Assembly: GCF_030269365.1 (NCBI RefSeq)
Contig: NZ_BSTF01000004.1
Location: forward strand, 372,001-436,000
Length of the DNA stretch: 64,000 nucleotides
Source: Lentzea sp. NBRC 102530
GTDB taxonomy: Bacteria > Actinomycetota > Actinomycetes > Mycobacteriales > Pseudonocardiaceae
Direction: 5' to 3'
In this document: positions 16,590 through 27,745 of the stretch, piece by piece
Layout: each line of letters opens with the position of its first letter
Position numbering within the stretch: position 1 is the stretch's first letter
Position numbers and translations under genes: made by a program
Notes under the pieces: model-generated
Told to the model about the DNA's origin: nothing
The model's input: only the letters and a program-made list of their open reading frames with translations
Database searches by the model: none

Positions 16590-17900
16590 CTACGCGGTGG
16601 TCAGGTTCATCCACCACACGATGGCGCCGGCCCGGCCGTTGACGTCCAGCGTCGAGTAGATGCGTTGCAGGTGGTTCTGCACGGTTTTGGGGGACAGGCC
16701 GAGCGACTCCGCGATCATCGCCGTGCTCGCTCCGGCCGCCACGAGTCGCAGCACCTCGATGCCGCGTTTGGTGAGTCCTGCTCGCAGCGCGCGGGCGATC
16801 CGGGTGTTCGTGTGCTCGGCGGTACCGGTCTCGTGGAGTTCGCCGGCGTTCGGCACGCGCACCGCGGAGTTCTCGCGCTTGGGCTCGAAACGCCTGTGCG
16901 CCAACTGTTCCACGAGTCGTGACGACAGGTCGTGCTCGCGCATCCGCAGCAGATCGCGGCCCTCCTGCAGCTCCCACAACCGGTACTGCTCCAGTTGCAG
17001 GCGCGCGTGGCGCAACGCGCGTTCGAGGTCGCCCGCGCGTTCGTGCGCCTCGCTGAGCTGCTGGTGCGCGTGCACCGCGACCTCACGGGCGAGGCAGCTC
17101 ATCGCGAGTTCCGCGGCCTGGGTGAGCTGGGCGATCTGCTCGGGATGGCGCGCCCGCGCCCCGCTCAGCCTGGCCCGCGCCATCAACGCCTCCGCGCGGG
17201 CGACCGGCCGGTTCCTTCCGGCAAGCAACTGGTCAGCGCGCTGCCAGCTGCGGTGCGCGCGGTCAAGTTCACCCAGATCGATGCGCACGTGTGTCAGCAG
17301 GACGTTGACCATCGCCATCCGCACCGGGTCGCCGAGCGTCTTCCAGCGGTCGCGGACCTGGGCGCACAACGCTTCCGCGCGCCGGAGCTTGCGCACGCAC
17401 GGCTCGCCGTCGAGGCTGCACCGGCTCTCCTCCGTCCGGATCATGCAGTGCTCGTGGTACTGCATGCGCATCACCCGTGCCTGTTCGAACAGCACGGAGC
17501 CGATCAGCTCGTTGTCGCCGGTGAGCTCCGCGAGGCCCAGCGCGCGGGCGAACGAGTTGAAGCTGCGTTCCCGAGAGTCGAGTCGCAGTTCCACCACGGC
17601 ACGGGAAAAGCTGCACCGCGCCTGGAGTCCGATGTGGCGGTTGGCGGTCGCGATCTCCTGCACCTTGTCGATGGTGTCGAGCGCGCTCGGCCACAGCCCC
17701 CGCTTGCCCAGCGCCACCGACTGCGTCAGCACGCCTTCCGCGACGCCCTCGACGTCGTCCAGCCACGTGAACGCGGCCACCGCCTTTTCGGCGTGCTCCA
17801 ACGCTTCGCCCGGCCTGCCCTCGTCCAGGGCGATCCTCGCCTCGCGCAGGTTGTGCACGGCGTTGGACCGCGGATCCGCGGTCCTGCCGGGAACCGTCAT
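16590..17900 (-). CDS. LuxR-type regulator with TPR-like N-terminal region
   Basis: A 436-residue transcription factor. Residues about 15-330 are helical repeats of TPR type (REARIALDEGRPGEALEHAEKAVAAF, AEGVLTQSVALGKRGLWPSALDTIDK, AEALMARARLSGARARHPEQIAQL). Residues 375-436 form a LuxR/NarL DNA-binding domain: LTKRGIEVLRLVAAGASTAM, IAESLGLSPKTVQNHLQRIYSTLDV. There is no receiver domain and no P-loop, so it is not a standard two-component or LAL regulator. Four Cys lie in a cluster (HCMIRTEESRCSLDGEPC), which might sense redox or metal (inference). It faces the XRE-TPR gene and lies 29 bp downstream of the acyl-CoA ligase stop, so both may share a transcript. Confidence 0.8.
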   Translation of the reverse strand: MTVPGRTADPRSNAVHNLREARIALDEGRPGEALEHAEKAVAAFTWLDDVEGVAEGVLTQSVALGKRGLWPSALDTIDKVQEIATANRHIGLQARCSFSRAVVELRLDSRERSFNSFARALGLAELTGDNELIGSVLFEQARVMRMQYHEHCMIRTEESRCSLDGEPCVRKLRRAEALCAQVRDRWKTLGDPVRMAMVNVLLTHVRIDLGELDRAHRSWQRADQLLAGRNRPVARAEALMARARLSGARARHPEQIAQLTQAAELAMSCLAREVAVHAHQQLSEAHERAGDLERALRHARLQLEQYRLWELQEGRDLLRMREHDLSSRLVEQLAHRRFEPKRENSAVRVPNAGELHETGTAEHTNTRIARALRAGLTKRGIEVLRLVAAGASTAMIAESLGLSPKTVQNHLQRIYSTLDVNGRAGAIVWWMNLTTA

Positions 17901-17929
17901 GGTGAAGCCCCCTCACTCCGGGGGCGAGC

Positions 17930-19429
17930 CTAGCGGTGGTCGCGGAGTTGACGTTTCAACACTTTTCCGGCCGCGTTGCGAGGCAGCTCCTCGACGAAGA
18001 AAACGTCGCGAGGAACGGAGTATCGCGCCAAGTTCGCCTTCACGTGGTCGCGGACCTGTTCGGCCGTAAGTGTTTTTGCGCCTACAACGAACGCGGCGAG
18101 GCGCTGGCCCCATTCGTCGTCCGGCACGCCGAGCACCGCGACCTCGGTGACGTCCTCCATCGTCGAGATGAGGTCCTCGACGTCGTGCGGGTACACGTTC
18201 TCGCCACCTGAGACGATCATCTCGTCGTCGCGTCCGGCCACGAACAGCAGGCCGTCCTTGAGGTAGCCGAGGTCGCCGGTCGACATCAGGCCGTTCAGCG
18301 ACTCCTTGCTGGTGCCGTTGGTGTACCCGTCGAACAGCATCTCGTTGCCGACGAAGATCCGGCCGGTCTCGCCCGGCGCCACCGGTGTGCCGTGCTCGTC
18401 CACAATGGCCAGTCTGGTGCCGAGCGGTGGCTTGCCCGCCGTGCCCGGCTCCTTCAGCATCTCCTCGGGCGTCGCGATGCTGGCCCAGCTCACCTCGGTC
18501 GACCCGTAGAGGTTGTAGAGCACCGGGCCGAACTCGCTCAGCGTGCGGGCCGCGACCTTCGGCGGCAGGGCCGAACCGCTGGAGGCGATGACCCGCAGCT
18601 TCGGCCGGTGCCCGGTCTCCAGCATGCGTTGCAGCATCACGGGGACGACGAACATCGCGGTGCACCGGTCGGCGTCCCGCAACGCCTGCGCGGGGTCGAA
18701 CTTGCGGCGCAGCACCAGGGTGGCGCCGAGCACCAGGCCGAGCTGGAACGCGGCGAGGCCCCAGGCGTGGAAGAGCGGCGAGGTGATGGAGATGACGTCG
18801 CCGTGCCTGAGCGGGATCCGCGACAGCAGGGCGGCGGCGGGGGCGAGGCTCGCGGGTTCCGGCCGGCGCGCGCCCTTCGGGCTGCCGGTGGTGCCGGACG
18901 TGAGGATGATCAGCCTGCCGCGCGGGGGCCGGCGGGGGAGTGAGGTGCGCGGGCCGTTCGCGATCAGGCCTTCGAGTTCGTCGGCGAAGAACGTGGGGAG
19001 GTCCGGGAGCACGCCGGCGAACTCGCGGTCGGCGACGATCCGGTCGATCTCCTGGTCCTGGGCGACCTGGGCCAGTTGTCCTCGGCTCAGACCGGTGTTG
19101 AGCAGAACGGCGTCCGCACCGACCTTGGTGCACGCCGTCATCGTCTCGATGAACGCGCGGCCGTTGCGCAGCAGCAGCCCGACGCGTTCCCGGGGGCGGA
19201 AGGCGTGCGCGAGCCGGCTGGTGCGCTCGTGCACCTCGGCGTAGGTGAGCACGCCCTCGTCGTCGACGATCGCGGCCCGGTCCGGGTGCCGTCCGGCGCC
19301 CGTCTGATACCCCCACGCGAGGGTGATGTCCCAATGCAGGTACCCGCGCACGGTGCCGGCGAGCCCACGCGGGCCCAACGGCCGGATCACTCCGGCTTTG
19401 ACCAGGGTCAGCAGCACGCGGGTCACCAT
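17930..19429 (-). CDS. Fatty acyl-CoA ligase (AMP-binding superfamily)
   Basis: A 499-residue adenylate-forming enzyme that activates a fatty acid with ATP and CoA. Core motifs: LIILTSGTTGSPKGAR (P-loop), the LYGSTEVSWASIATPEE adenylate-binding block, the STGDLGYLKDGLLFVAGRDDEMIVSGGENVYPHDVE hinge region in pieces, and the catalytic Lys near the end in NAAGKVLKRQLRDHR. The sequence resembles FadD-type ligases found in mycobacteria and Pseudonocardiales. ATG 19429 was chosen over a GTG three codons earlier. A perfect 8+8 palindrome sits 19 bp upstream and likely binds a TetR-type repressor encoded elsewhere. Confidence 0.88.
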   Translation of the reverse strand: MVTRVLLTLVKAGVIRPLGPRGLAGTVRGYLHWDITLAWGYQTGAGRHPDRAAIVDDEGVLTYAEVHERTSRLAHAFRPRERVGLLLRNGRAFIETMTACTKVGADAVLLNTGLSRGQLAQVAQDQEIDRIVADREFAGVLPDLPTFFADELEGLIANGPRTSLPRRPPRGRLIILTSGTTGSPKGARRPEPASLAPAAALLSRIPLRHGDVISITSPLFHAWGLAAFQLGLVLGATLVLRRKFDPAQALRDADRCTAMFVVPVMLQRMLETGHRPKLRVIASSGSALPPKVAARTLSEFGPVLYNLYGSTEVSWASIATPEEMLKEPGTAGKPPLGTRLAIVDEHGTPVAPGETGRIFVGNEMLFDGYTNGTSKESLNGLMSTGDLGYLKDGLLFVAGRDDEMIVSGGENVYPHDVEDLISTMEDVTEVAVLGVPDDEWGQRLAAFVVGAKTLTAEQVRDHVKANLARYSVPRDVFFVEELPRNAAGKVLKRQLRDHR

Positions 19430-19447
19430 GCGACCCACTCTGCCATC

Positions 19448-19467
19448 TACCTACTTGCGAGTAGGTA
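19448..19467. promoter_or_regulatory. TetR-type palindromic operator
   Basis: TACCTACT and AGTAGGTA surround TGCG, a perfect 20-bp dyad 19 bp upstream of the acyl-CoA ligase start. Size, symmetry and position suit a TetR-family fatty-acid-metabolism repressor; none is encoded in the window. Confidence 0.65.
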
Positions 19468-19482
19468 ACGGTGTGACGGCGG

Positions 19483-19767
19483 TCACGTGTCGGTGTTGGA
19501 GGCGCTCACGACGGCATCGCGCAGCGCCGCTCGCAACCGGCCTACCTCCAGTGGTGTCAGGACGGCGGCCTCGCCCGGCGGCACGGTGATCACGATGTGC
19601 CCCTGGCTGACGAACACCGTCATGTCCCGTCGGCGCGAAGCGATGTCGCGGCAGCTCACCTGCCACTCCTCTTTGGCTCCCACGGGGTTCTTCCTCCAGC
19701 TCACTCGGCGCGCCGGCGCGGTGCCACCGGCGCTCACGTCAGAGAGACGTGTGTCACCGTTCGTCAT
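19483..19767 (-). CDS. Small conserved-looking hypothetical protein (94 aa)
   Basis: Not recognised as a named family. From ATG 19767 it encodes a soluble 94-residue protein: a polar first half (RVSWRKNPVGAKEEWQVSCRDIASRRRD), then a compact strand-helix end, TVFVSQGHIVITVPPGEAAV followed by LTPLEVGRLRAALRDAV. The end looks like a small domain with a Gly-Pro-Pro-Gly turn. It is divergent from the ferredoxin-reductase-like gene. The opposite strand is also open over the same span but reads as a low-complexity shadow. Confidence 0.6.
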   Translation of the reverse strand: MTNGDTRLSDVSAGGTAPARRVSWRKNPVGAKEEWQVSCRDIASRRRDMTVFVSQGHIVITVPPGEAAVLTPLEVGRLRAALRDAVVSASNTDT

Positions 19768-19859
19768 GACGACGGTTCCGGGTATTCCGTCAGGCGACCG
19801 CGCCGAGCTGCGGTTAGCGTCGCAGCTGGGACGAGAATAGGTCACCTGGAGGGGTGAAA

Positions 19860-21047
19860 ATGGCGGAACCGCAACGCATCGTCATCGTCGGAACGGGGCT
19901 CGCCGGTGCCTCCGCGGCGGGCGCGCTGCGCGACCGCGGGTACGGCGGCAAGATCACGATGTTCGGCACCGAACACCACCGCCCGTACGAACTCCCCGCG
20001 CTGTCCAAGGACGTGCTGCTCGGCAAGGCCGCCGAACCGGCCTGGGTGCACGAGCCGAGCTTCTACGCCGACAACGAGATCGACCTCCAGCTCGGCGTCT
20101 CCGTCCTGGAACTCCGGCCGGACGACCACACGATCGTCGACTCGGACGGAGCCGTCCGCCCTTACGACCGGCTGTTGCTCGCCACCGGCTCGCGGCCCCG
20201 CGTTCTGCCTGGCGCTCAAGGACATGTGCTGCGCACCCTGGACGACTCGGTGGCGCTGAAGTCCGCGCTGCGCGAGGGCAGGCACGTCGTGGTCATCGGC
20301 GCGGGCTGGATCGGCTGCGAGGTCGCCTCCGCCGCCCGCACGCACGGCTGCCGCGTCACGGTCGTCGACCCGCTGGCCGAACCGCTGGTGCGCGTGCTGG
20401 GACCCGAGATGGGCGCGATGTTCCGCGGCCTGCACGAAGAGCACGGCGTGGAGTTCGAGCTCGGCACCGGCGTGGCGGGCTTCTCGCCGTCCGGCGTGCG
20501 GCTGGACGACGGCACCGAGCTGCACCCGGACGTGACGGTGCTGGCCGTGGGAGCGACGCCACGCCTGGAACTGGCGGAAGCGGCGGGGCTGTCGCTGGCC
20601 TCCGGCGGGGTGGCGGTCGACGCGGTGCTGCGCACCTCCGCGCCGGACGTGTTCGCGGCCGGTGACATCGCCGCGCAGGAACACCCGCGCTACGGCGGCC
20701 GGGTGCGCGTCGAGCACTGGGCGAACGCGAAGGACCAGGGCACGCACGTCGCCGGGTCGTTGATCGGCCTGGACGAGCCGTACGTGAAGTCGCCGTACTT
20801 CTTCACCGACCAGTACGACCTCGGCATGGAGTACCGCGGCCTGGCCGACCCCGACGACGAGCTGGTGGTGCGCGGGGACGTGGCCGCGCGGGAGTTCATC
20901 GCGTTCTGGCTGCGGGACGGGCGGTTGCGGGCGGCGATGAACGTCAACGTGTGGGATCACGGCACGGCGCTCAAGGCGTTGGTGGACGCGCAGGCGACGG
21001 TGACGGCGGAGCAGCTGAAGGAAGCCGACCTGGGAGCGCTCGTCTAG
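19860..21047 (+). CDS. FAD-dependent ferredoxin/rubredoxin reductase-like oxidoreductase
   Basis: A 395-residue flavoprotein of the NAD(P)H:ferredoxin reductase (BphA4/rubredoxin reductase) group. FAD-binding GTGLAGASAAGALRDRGY at the N-terminus, PYELPALSKDVL as the second FAD contact, NAD(P)H motif VVVIGAGWIGCEVASAA in the middle, DVFAAGDIAAQ before the C-terminal domain, and the closing reductase domain from VEHWANAKDQGTHVAGSLIG. It probably passes electrons from NAD(P)H to a ferredoxin of a cytochrome P450 or dioxygenase; none is adjacent. ATG 19860 has GGAGGGG seven bases upstream. The end overlaps the convergent MarR gene by four bases. Confidence 0.9.
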   Translation: MAEPQRIVIVGTGLAGASAAGALRDRGYGGKITMFGTEHHRPYELPALSKDVLLGKAAEPAWVHEPSFYADNEIDLQLGVSVLELRPDDHTIVDSDGAVRPYDRLLLATGSRPRVLPGAQGHVLRTLDDSVALKSALREGRHVVVIGAGWIGCEVASAARTHGCRVTVVDPLAEPLVRVLGPEMGAMFRGLHEEHGVEFELGTGVAGFSPSGVRLDDGTELHPDVTVLAVGATPRLELAEAAGLSLASGGVAVDAVLRTSAPDVFAAGDIAAQEHPRYGGRVRVEHWANAKDQGTHVAGSLIGLDEPYVKSPYFFTDQYDLGMEYRGLADPDDELVVRGDVAAREFIAFWLRDGRLRAAMNVNVWDHGTALKALVDAQATVTAEQLKEADLGALV

Positions 21048-21517
21048 ATGCAGGACCCCTGCAGCGGCCCCTCGCCCTTCGAGAGGTCCTGCAGCACCTT
21101 GCGGATCACGGCCATCTCCTCGGCCGAGTACCGGGCCCGGTAGGCGCGTTCGACCTCGGCGAGCGCGTCACCGGCCTCCTTCTGCAGCGCCCGGCCCTTG
21201 TCCGTGATGACCGGCGTGCGCACGCGGCGATCGTTCGGATCGGGCACGCGCATCACGAGGCCCGCGCGCTCCAGCTTGTCCAGCTCGCTCGTCAGCGTGG
21301 TCTTGTCGAGGCCGAGCATCGCGCCGAGCTTGAGCTGCGTGCGCTGGACCTCTTCGTTGGCGAGCGCCTGGAGCACGAGCTGGCCGCGCAGGGAGACGCC
21401 GAACTTGGTGATCTCCTCGGCGAACGACGCGCCGACCCGCTGGGCGGCGCGGTGCAGCAGCCAGTTGATGTCCCACTTCTCCAAGCAGGCTTCGATCAGT
21501 TCCGGCTGCTCCTCCAT
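21044..21517 (-). CDS. MarR-family repressor
   Basis: A 157-residue winged-helix regulator. The core is VSLRGQLVLQALANEEVQRTQLKLGAMLGLDKTTLTSELDKLERAGLVMR with the wing DPNDRRVRTPVITDKG, flanked by dimerisation helices (AEVERAYRARYSAEEMAVIRKVL at the end). ATG 21517 has AGGATGG upstream; an ATG three codons earlier is possible. It is divergent from an FMN-dependent oxidoreductase across 82 bp that contain a perfect dyad, so it likely represses both. MarR/azoreductase pairs usually respond to quinones or other electrophiles (family knowledge). Confidence 0.88.
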   Translation of the reverse strand: MEEQPELIEACLEKWDINWLLHRAAQRVGASFAEEITKFGVSLRGQLVLQALANEEVQRTQLKLGAMLGLDKTTLTSELDKLERAGLVMRVPDPNDRRVRTPVITDKGRALQKEAGDALAEVERAYRARYSAEEMAVIRKVLQDLSKGEGPLQGSCI

Positions 21518-21541
21518 GTGTTCCATCCTACATCCCGGAAG

Positions 21542-21565
21542 AGATGTTCTCAGCTCAGAACATCT
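21542..21565. promoter_or_regulatory. MarR operator palindrome
   Basis: AGATGTTCT and AGAACATCT flank CAGCTC, a perfect 24-bp dyad between the divergent MarR and AzoR genes. A second, degenerate copy (GGAAGTTCT ... ATGTTCC) lies at 21574-21597, next to the AzoR start. Confidence 0.75.
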
Positions 21566-21599
21566 TGACTCGGAAGTTCTCTGCTCGTATGTTCCGAGT

Positions 21600-22181
21600 A
21601 TGACCAATCTGCTGCACATCGACACGAGCATTCGGTACGAGGGATCCGTGACCCGCGAGGTGTCCGGCGCGTTCGCGGAGAGCTGGCGTGCCGCCAACCC
21701 CGGTTCCGGCTACACCTACCGGGACCTGCACGCGTCGCCCATCCCGCACAAGGACGGCACCGACCAGGGGATTTCGGCCGGCCTGATCGCGGAGATCGAC
21801 GCGGCGGACGTGATCCTGCTCGGCGCGCCGATGTACAACTACTCGATCCCGTCGACGCTCAAGGCGTGGATCGACCAGGTCGCGACCTCCGAGCACTTCG
21901 CCCGTGAGGACGGCACGTTCGCGTGGGGCGGCAAGCGCGTCGTGGTCGTCACGGCTCGTGGTGGTTCCTACAAGCCGGGCACGCCGCGGGAGGGGTTCGA
22001 CTTCCAGGAGCCGTACCTGCGGGCCGTGCTGTCGATGGTCGGGCTCGACCAGCGGCTGGAGTTCGTGCACGCCGAGCTGACGCTGGCGGACGTCGTGCCG
22101 CAGATGCACCAGTTCCGCGAGCTCGCCGTCGAGTCGCTCGCCGACGCGCACCGCGTGGTCAAGGAGCTGGCCAGCGCCTAA
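21600..22181 (+). CDS. FMN-dependent NADH:quinone oxidoreductase / azoreductase
   Basis: A 193-residue flavodoxin-fold enzyme of the AzoR/MdaB type. The opening HIDTSIRYEGSVTREVSGAF is the phosphate-binding loop for FMN; GAPMYNYSIPSTLKAWIDQV and VVVTARGGSYKPG are the other FMN contacts. Such enzymes reduce quinones by two electrons and protect against electrophiles. It is divergent from, and presumably repressed by, the MarR protein at 21044-21517. The NUDIX gene starts 10 bp later and may be co-transcribed. Confidence 0.9.
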   Translation: MTNLLHIDTSIRYEGSVTREVSGAFAESWRAANPGSGYTYRDLHASPIPHKDGTDQGISAGLIAEIDAADVILLGAPMYNYSIPSTLKAWIDQVATSEHFAREDGTFAWGGKRVVVVTARGGSYKPGTPREGFDFQEPYLRAVLSMVGLDQRLEFVHAELTLADVVPQMHQFRELAVESLADAHRVVKELASA

Positions 22182-22191
22182 TGTCGGTCTC

Positions 22192-22584
22192 GTGATCGAC
22201 AAGGTGGCCTGGATCTATCTGAAGGACGGCCAGGTGCTCGGCACCCGGTCGCGGGGCAAGGACACGTACTACCTGCCGGGCGGCAAGCGTGAGCAGGGGG
22301 AGTCCGACGTCGAGACGCTCGTGCGCGAGATCCGCGAGGAGCTGTCCGTCGAGATCGACGCGGAGACGGCGGAGCACGTCGGGACGTTCGAAGCGCAGGC
22401 GCACGGCCACTCGTCGGGGGTGACCGTGCGGATGACCTGCTACACCGCGTCGTTCGACGGGGAACCGGTGGCATCGGCCGAGATCGAGGAACTCGCCTGG
22501 CTGACCACCGCGGACGCGGACCGCGTCTCGCCGGTGGACCGGATCATCTTCGCCCACCTGAACGAGGCCGGGCTTCTTCGCTGA
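22192..22584 (+). CDS. NUDIX hydrolase
   Basis: A 130-residue pyrophosphohydrolase. The NUDIX box runs from LPGGKREQGESDVETLV to REIREELSVEI, with the Gly, Glu and REIREEL residues in the right spacing. The substrate cannot be told; many small NUDIX proteins remove damaged nucleotides. GTG 22192 starts 10 bp after the AzoR-like gene. The small size and plain single-domain form argue against an ADP-ribose-specific or Nudix-regulator type. Confidence 0.88.
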   Translation: MIDKVAWIYLKDGQVLGTRSRGKDTYYLPGGKREQGESDVETLVREIREELSVEIDAETAEHVGTFEAQAHGHSSGVTVRMTCYTASFDGEPVASAEIEELAWLTTADADRVSPVDRIIFAHLNEAGLLR

Positions 22585-22638
22585 CCCCTGGAAACGCAAA
22601 AAAGGAGAGCAGCGCGCTCCTCCCACTTCAACATATAG

Positions 22639-24153
<1,515 letters not shown>

Positions 24154-24160
24154 GCACCTG

Positions 24161-24198
24161 ACGGGTGACCTCGGCGACCCCCGCCGGAGGTCACCCGT
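24161..24198 (+). terminator. Terminator after rox
   Basis: ACGGGTGACCTC pairs with GAGGTCACCCGT (12 bp), extended inward by GGCG/CGCC past one bulged base. It lies seven bases past the rox stop. Confidence 0.75.
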
Positions 24199-24233
24199 TC
24201 GGGGGCGCGGACCGCTTTGTCACACTGTGCGGC

Positions 24234-25187
24234 GTGTCCGAGCCGATGACAGCGGTGCTCCTGCGTGCCGCCGAACTCACCGCCTCGGGGAAGCCGCGGC
24301 AGGCCATCGACCTGTTGCGGCCCCTCGTGGCGGCGAACCCTCGGCACTCCGAGGCGTGGTGCCGCCTCGCCGCCGCCCACCTCGACCTCGGTGAGGCGGA
24401 CCAGGCCCTCGACTCCGCCAAGCGCGCGATGGTCCTCGACGGCGATCCCGCCTGGCCGCAGCGGCTGGCCGCGCTGGCGTTGAGCGACCTCGGCCGGCAC
24501 TCCGAGGCGGCGGTCTCGGCCCGCGAGTCCGTGCGGCGCAAACCCGGCGACTGGCGCGGCTACGTCGTGCTCGCCGAGGTGCTCGCCGACGCGCCGGAGG
24601 GCGCCGTGGAGGCGTTCGACTCGGCCCTGCACGCCTCGCAGCTCGCCCCGAGCGAGGCGCGGGCGTTCCAGGTGCTCGGCGACGCGGCGCTGCGGATGCG
24701 CGACTGGGGCACCGCCGAGCACGCGTACCGGGCGGCGATCAAGCTCGATCCGTCCGACGCGGACTCGAAGGCGAACCTCGCGACCGTGCAACGGCGGCGT
24801 TCGGCCAGGCCTCCCGCGCCGTCGCAGTTGAACAAGGTCCAGGTGTGGCGTGCGCTGCGCACTCTCTCGTTGCTGCTCATCGGCGGCGGTTTACTCGCGT
24901 TGATCGCGGGCATGCCCCGCCCGACGCCCTACCTGGGGTTCTTCACCGGCGCGCTGGTGCTGTGCTGCCTGGTCGTGGGGCTGCGGCTGCGACCGTTCTC
25001 GCTGCTCTTCAGCCTGCGCAAGCTCGCCGTGACGGTGTCCCTGCTGGGCGTTTCGGCCCTCGTTCTCGTCGGCTGGACCATCGCGTTGTTCCTCGGGGCT
25101 ACGACGATGCAGCCACTTGTGCTTTCCTGGTTGTGCGCTGTCGTGGGGGGAGCGCTCGTCTACGTCGGTGGAGGCAGGAAGCGGTGA
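24234..25187 (+). CDS. TPR protein with four C-terminal membrane helices
   Basis: A 317-residue membrane protein. Residues 5-190 are tetratricopeptide repeats (AAELTASGKPRQAIDLLRPL, AWCRLAAAHLDLGEADQALD, AFQVLGDAALRMRDWGTAEH), probably cytoplasmic; residues 205-317 hold four hydrophobic helices (LSLLLIGGGLLALIAG, FFTGALVLCCLVVGL, LLGVSALVLVGWTIALFLG, VLSWLCAVVGGALVYVGG). No specific family is recognised. GTG 24234 was chosen; ATG 24246 is an alternative. The stop overlaps the start of the next small secreted protein (TGATG), so the two are coupled, and SecDF follows 47 bp later. Confidence 0.75.
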   Translation: MSEPMTAVLLRAAELTASGKPRQAIDLLRPLVAANPRHSEAWCRLAAAHLDLGEADQALDSAKRAMVLDGDPAWPQRLAALALSDLGRHSEAAVSARESVRRKPGDWRGYVVLAEVLADAPEGAVEAFDSALHASQLAPSEARAFQVLGDAALRMRDWGTAEHAYRAAIKLDPSDADSKANLATVQRRRSARPPAPSQLNKVQVWRALRTLSLLLIGGGLLALIAGMPRPTPYLGFFTGALVLCCLVVGLRLRPFSLLFSLRKLAVTVSLLGVSALVLVGWTIALFLGATTMQPLVLSWLCAVVGGALVYVGGGRKR

Positions 25188-25510
25188 TGCGTCGCAACGC
25201 GGTCGCGCTCGCGTTCCTGCTGTTCCTCGGACAGCTGTTCATCGTCGGCGCGCCCGCGGAGCCCGTGGTGGCCGGTGCCGTCGTCCAGCACGGCCACGAC
25301 GTCGCGAACCTCCCGGTCACCGCCCCCAAACCGCACAACCCGCACGCCGCCCAGGTGCCGCAGGCCCAGGTGGCGTCCGACGTGCCGCCGGTCGCGAAGC
25401 CCGCGCTGCCGATGCGGTTCGTCGTCTCGTTCGCCCGGCGCGTGCACCGCACGCCCGAGGGCATCCGCTGGACCCCGCAGCCCGCTCGTTCACCGCCTTC
25501 CGGTCGCTGA
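25187..25510 (+). CDS. Small exported protein of unknown function (107 aa)
   Basis: Not recognised. The ATG overlaps the stop of the TPR membrane protein. Residues 1-25 are a hydrophobic signal (NAVALAFLLFLGQLFIVGAPA); the rest is low in secondary structure, rich in Pro, Ala, Val and His (PVTAPKPHNPHAAQVPQAQ), and ends in a basic stretch SFARRVHRTPEGIRW. It may be a periplasmic or wall-associated peptide. Its place between a TPR membrane protein and SecDF suggests a link to secretion, but that is only context. Confidence 0.6.
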   Translation: MRRNAVALAFLLFLGQLFIVGAPAEPVVAGAVVQHGHDVANLPVTAPKPHNPHAAQVPQAQVASDVPPVAKPALPMRFVVSFARRVHRTPEGIRWTPQPARSPPSGR

Positions 25511-25557
25511 ATCTCTCTTCCAGCAACCACTTTCCTCATCGGAAGGCTCTTTCACCC

Positions 25558-27711
<2,154 letters not shown>

Positions 27712-27745
27712 TGCGTGCCGGGCCGTCCGTAGCAAAGTAGGCGGC

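Noticed and set aside
19487..19840. Plus-strand small frame opposite the 94-residue hypothetical gene
   Set aside because: Ser/Arg/Thr-rich shadow; the minus-strand product has an ordered C-terminal domain.
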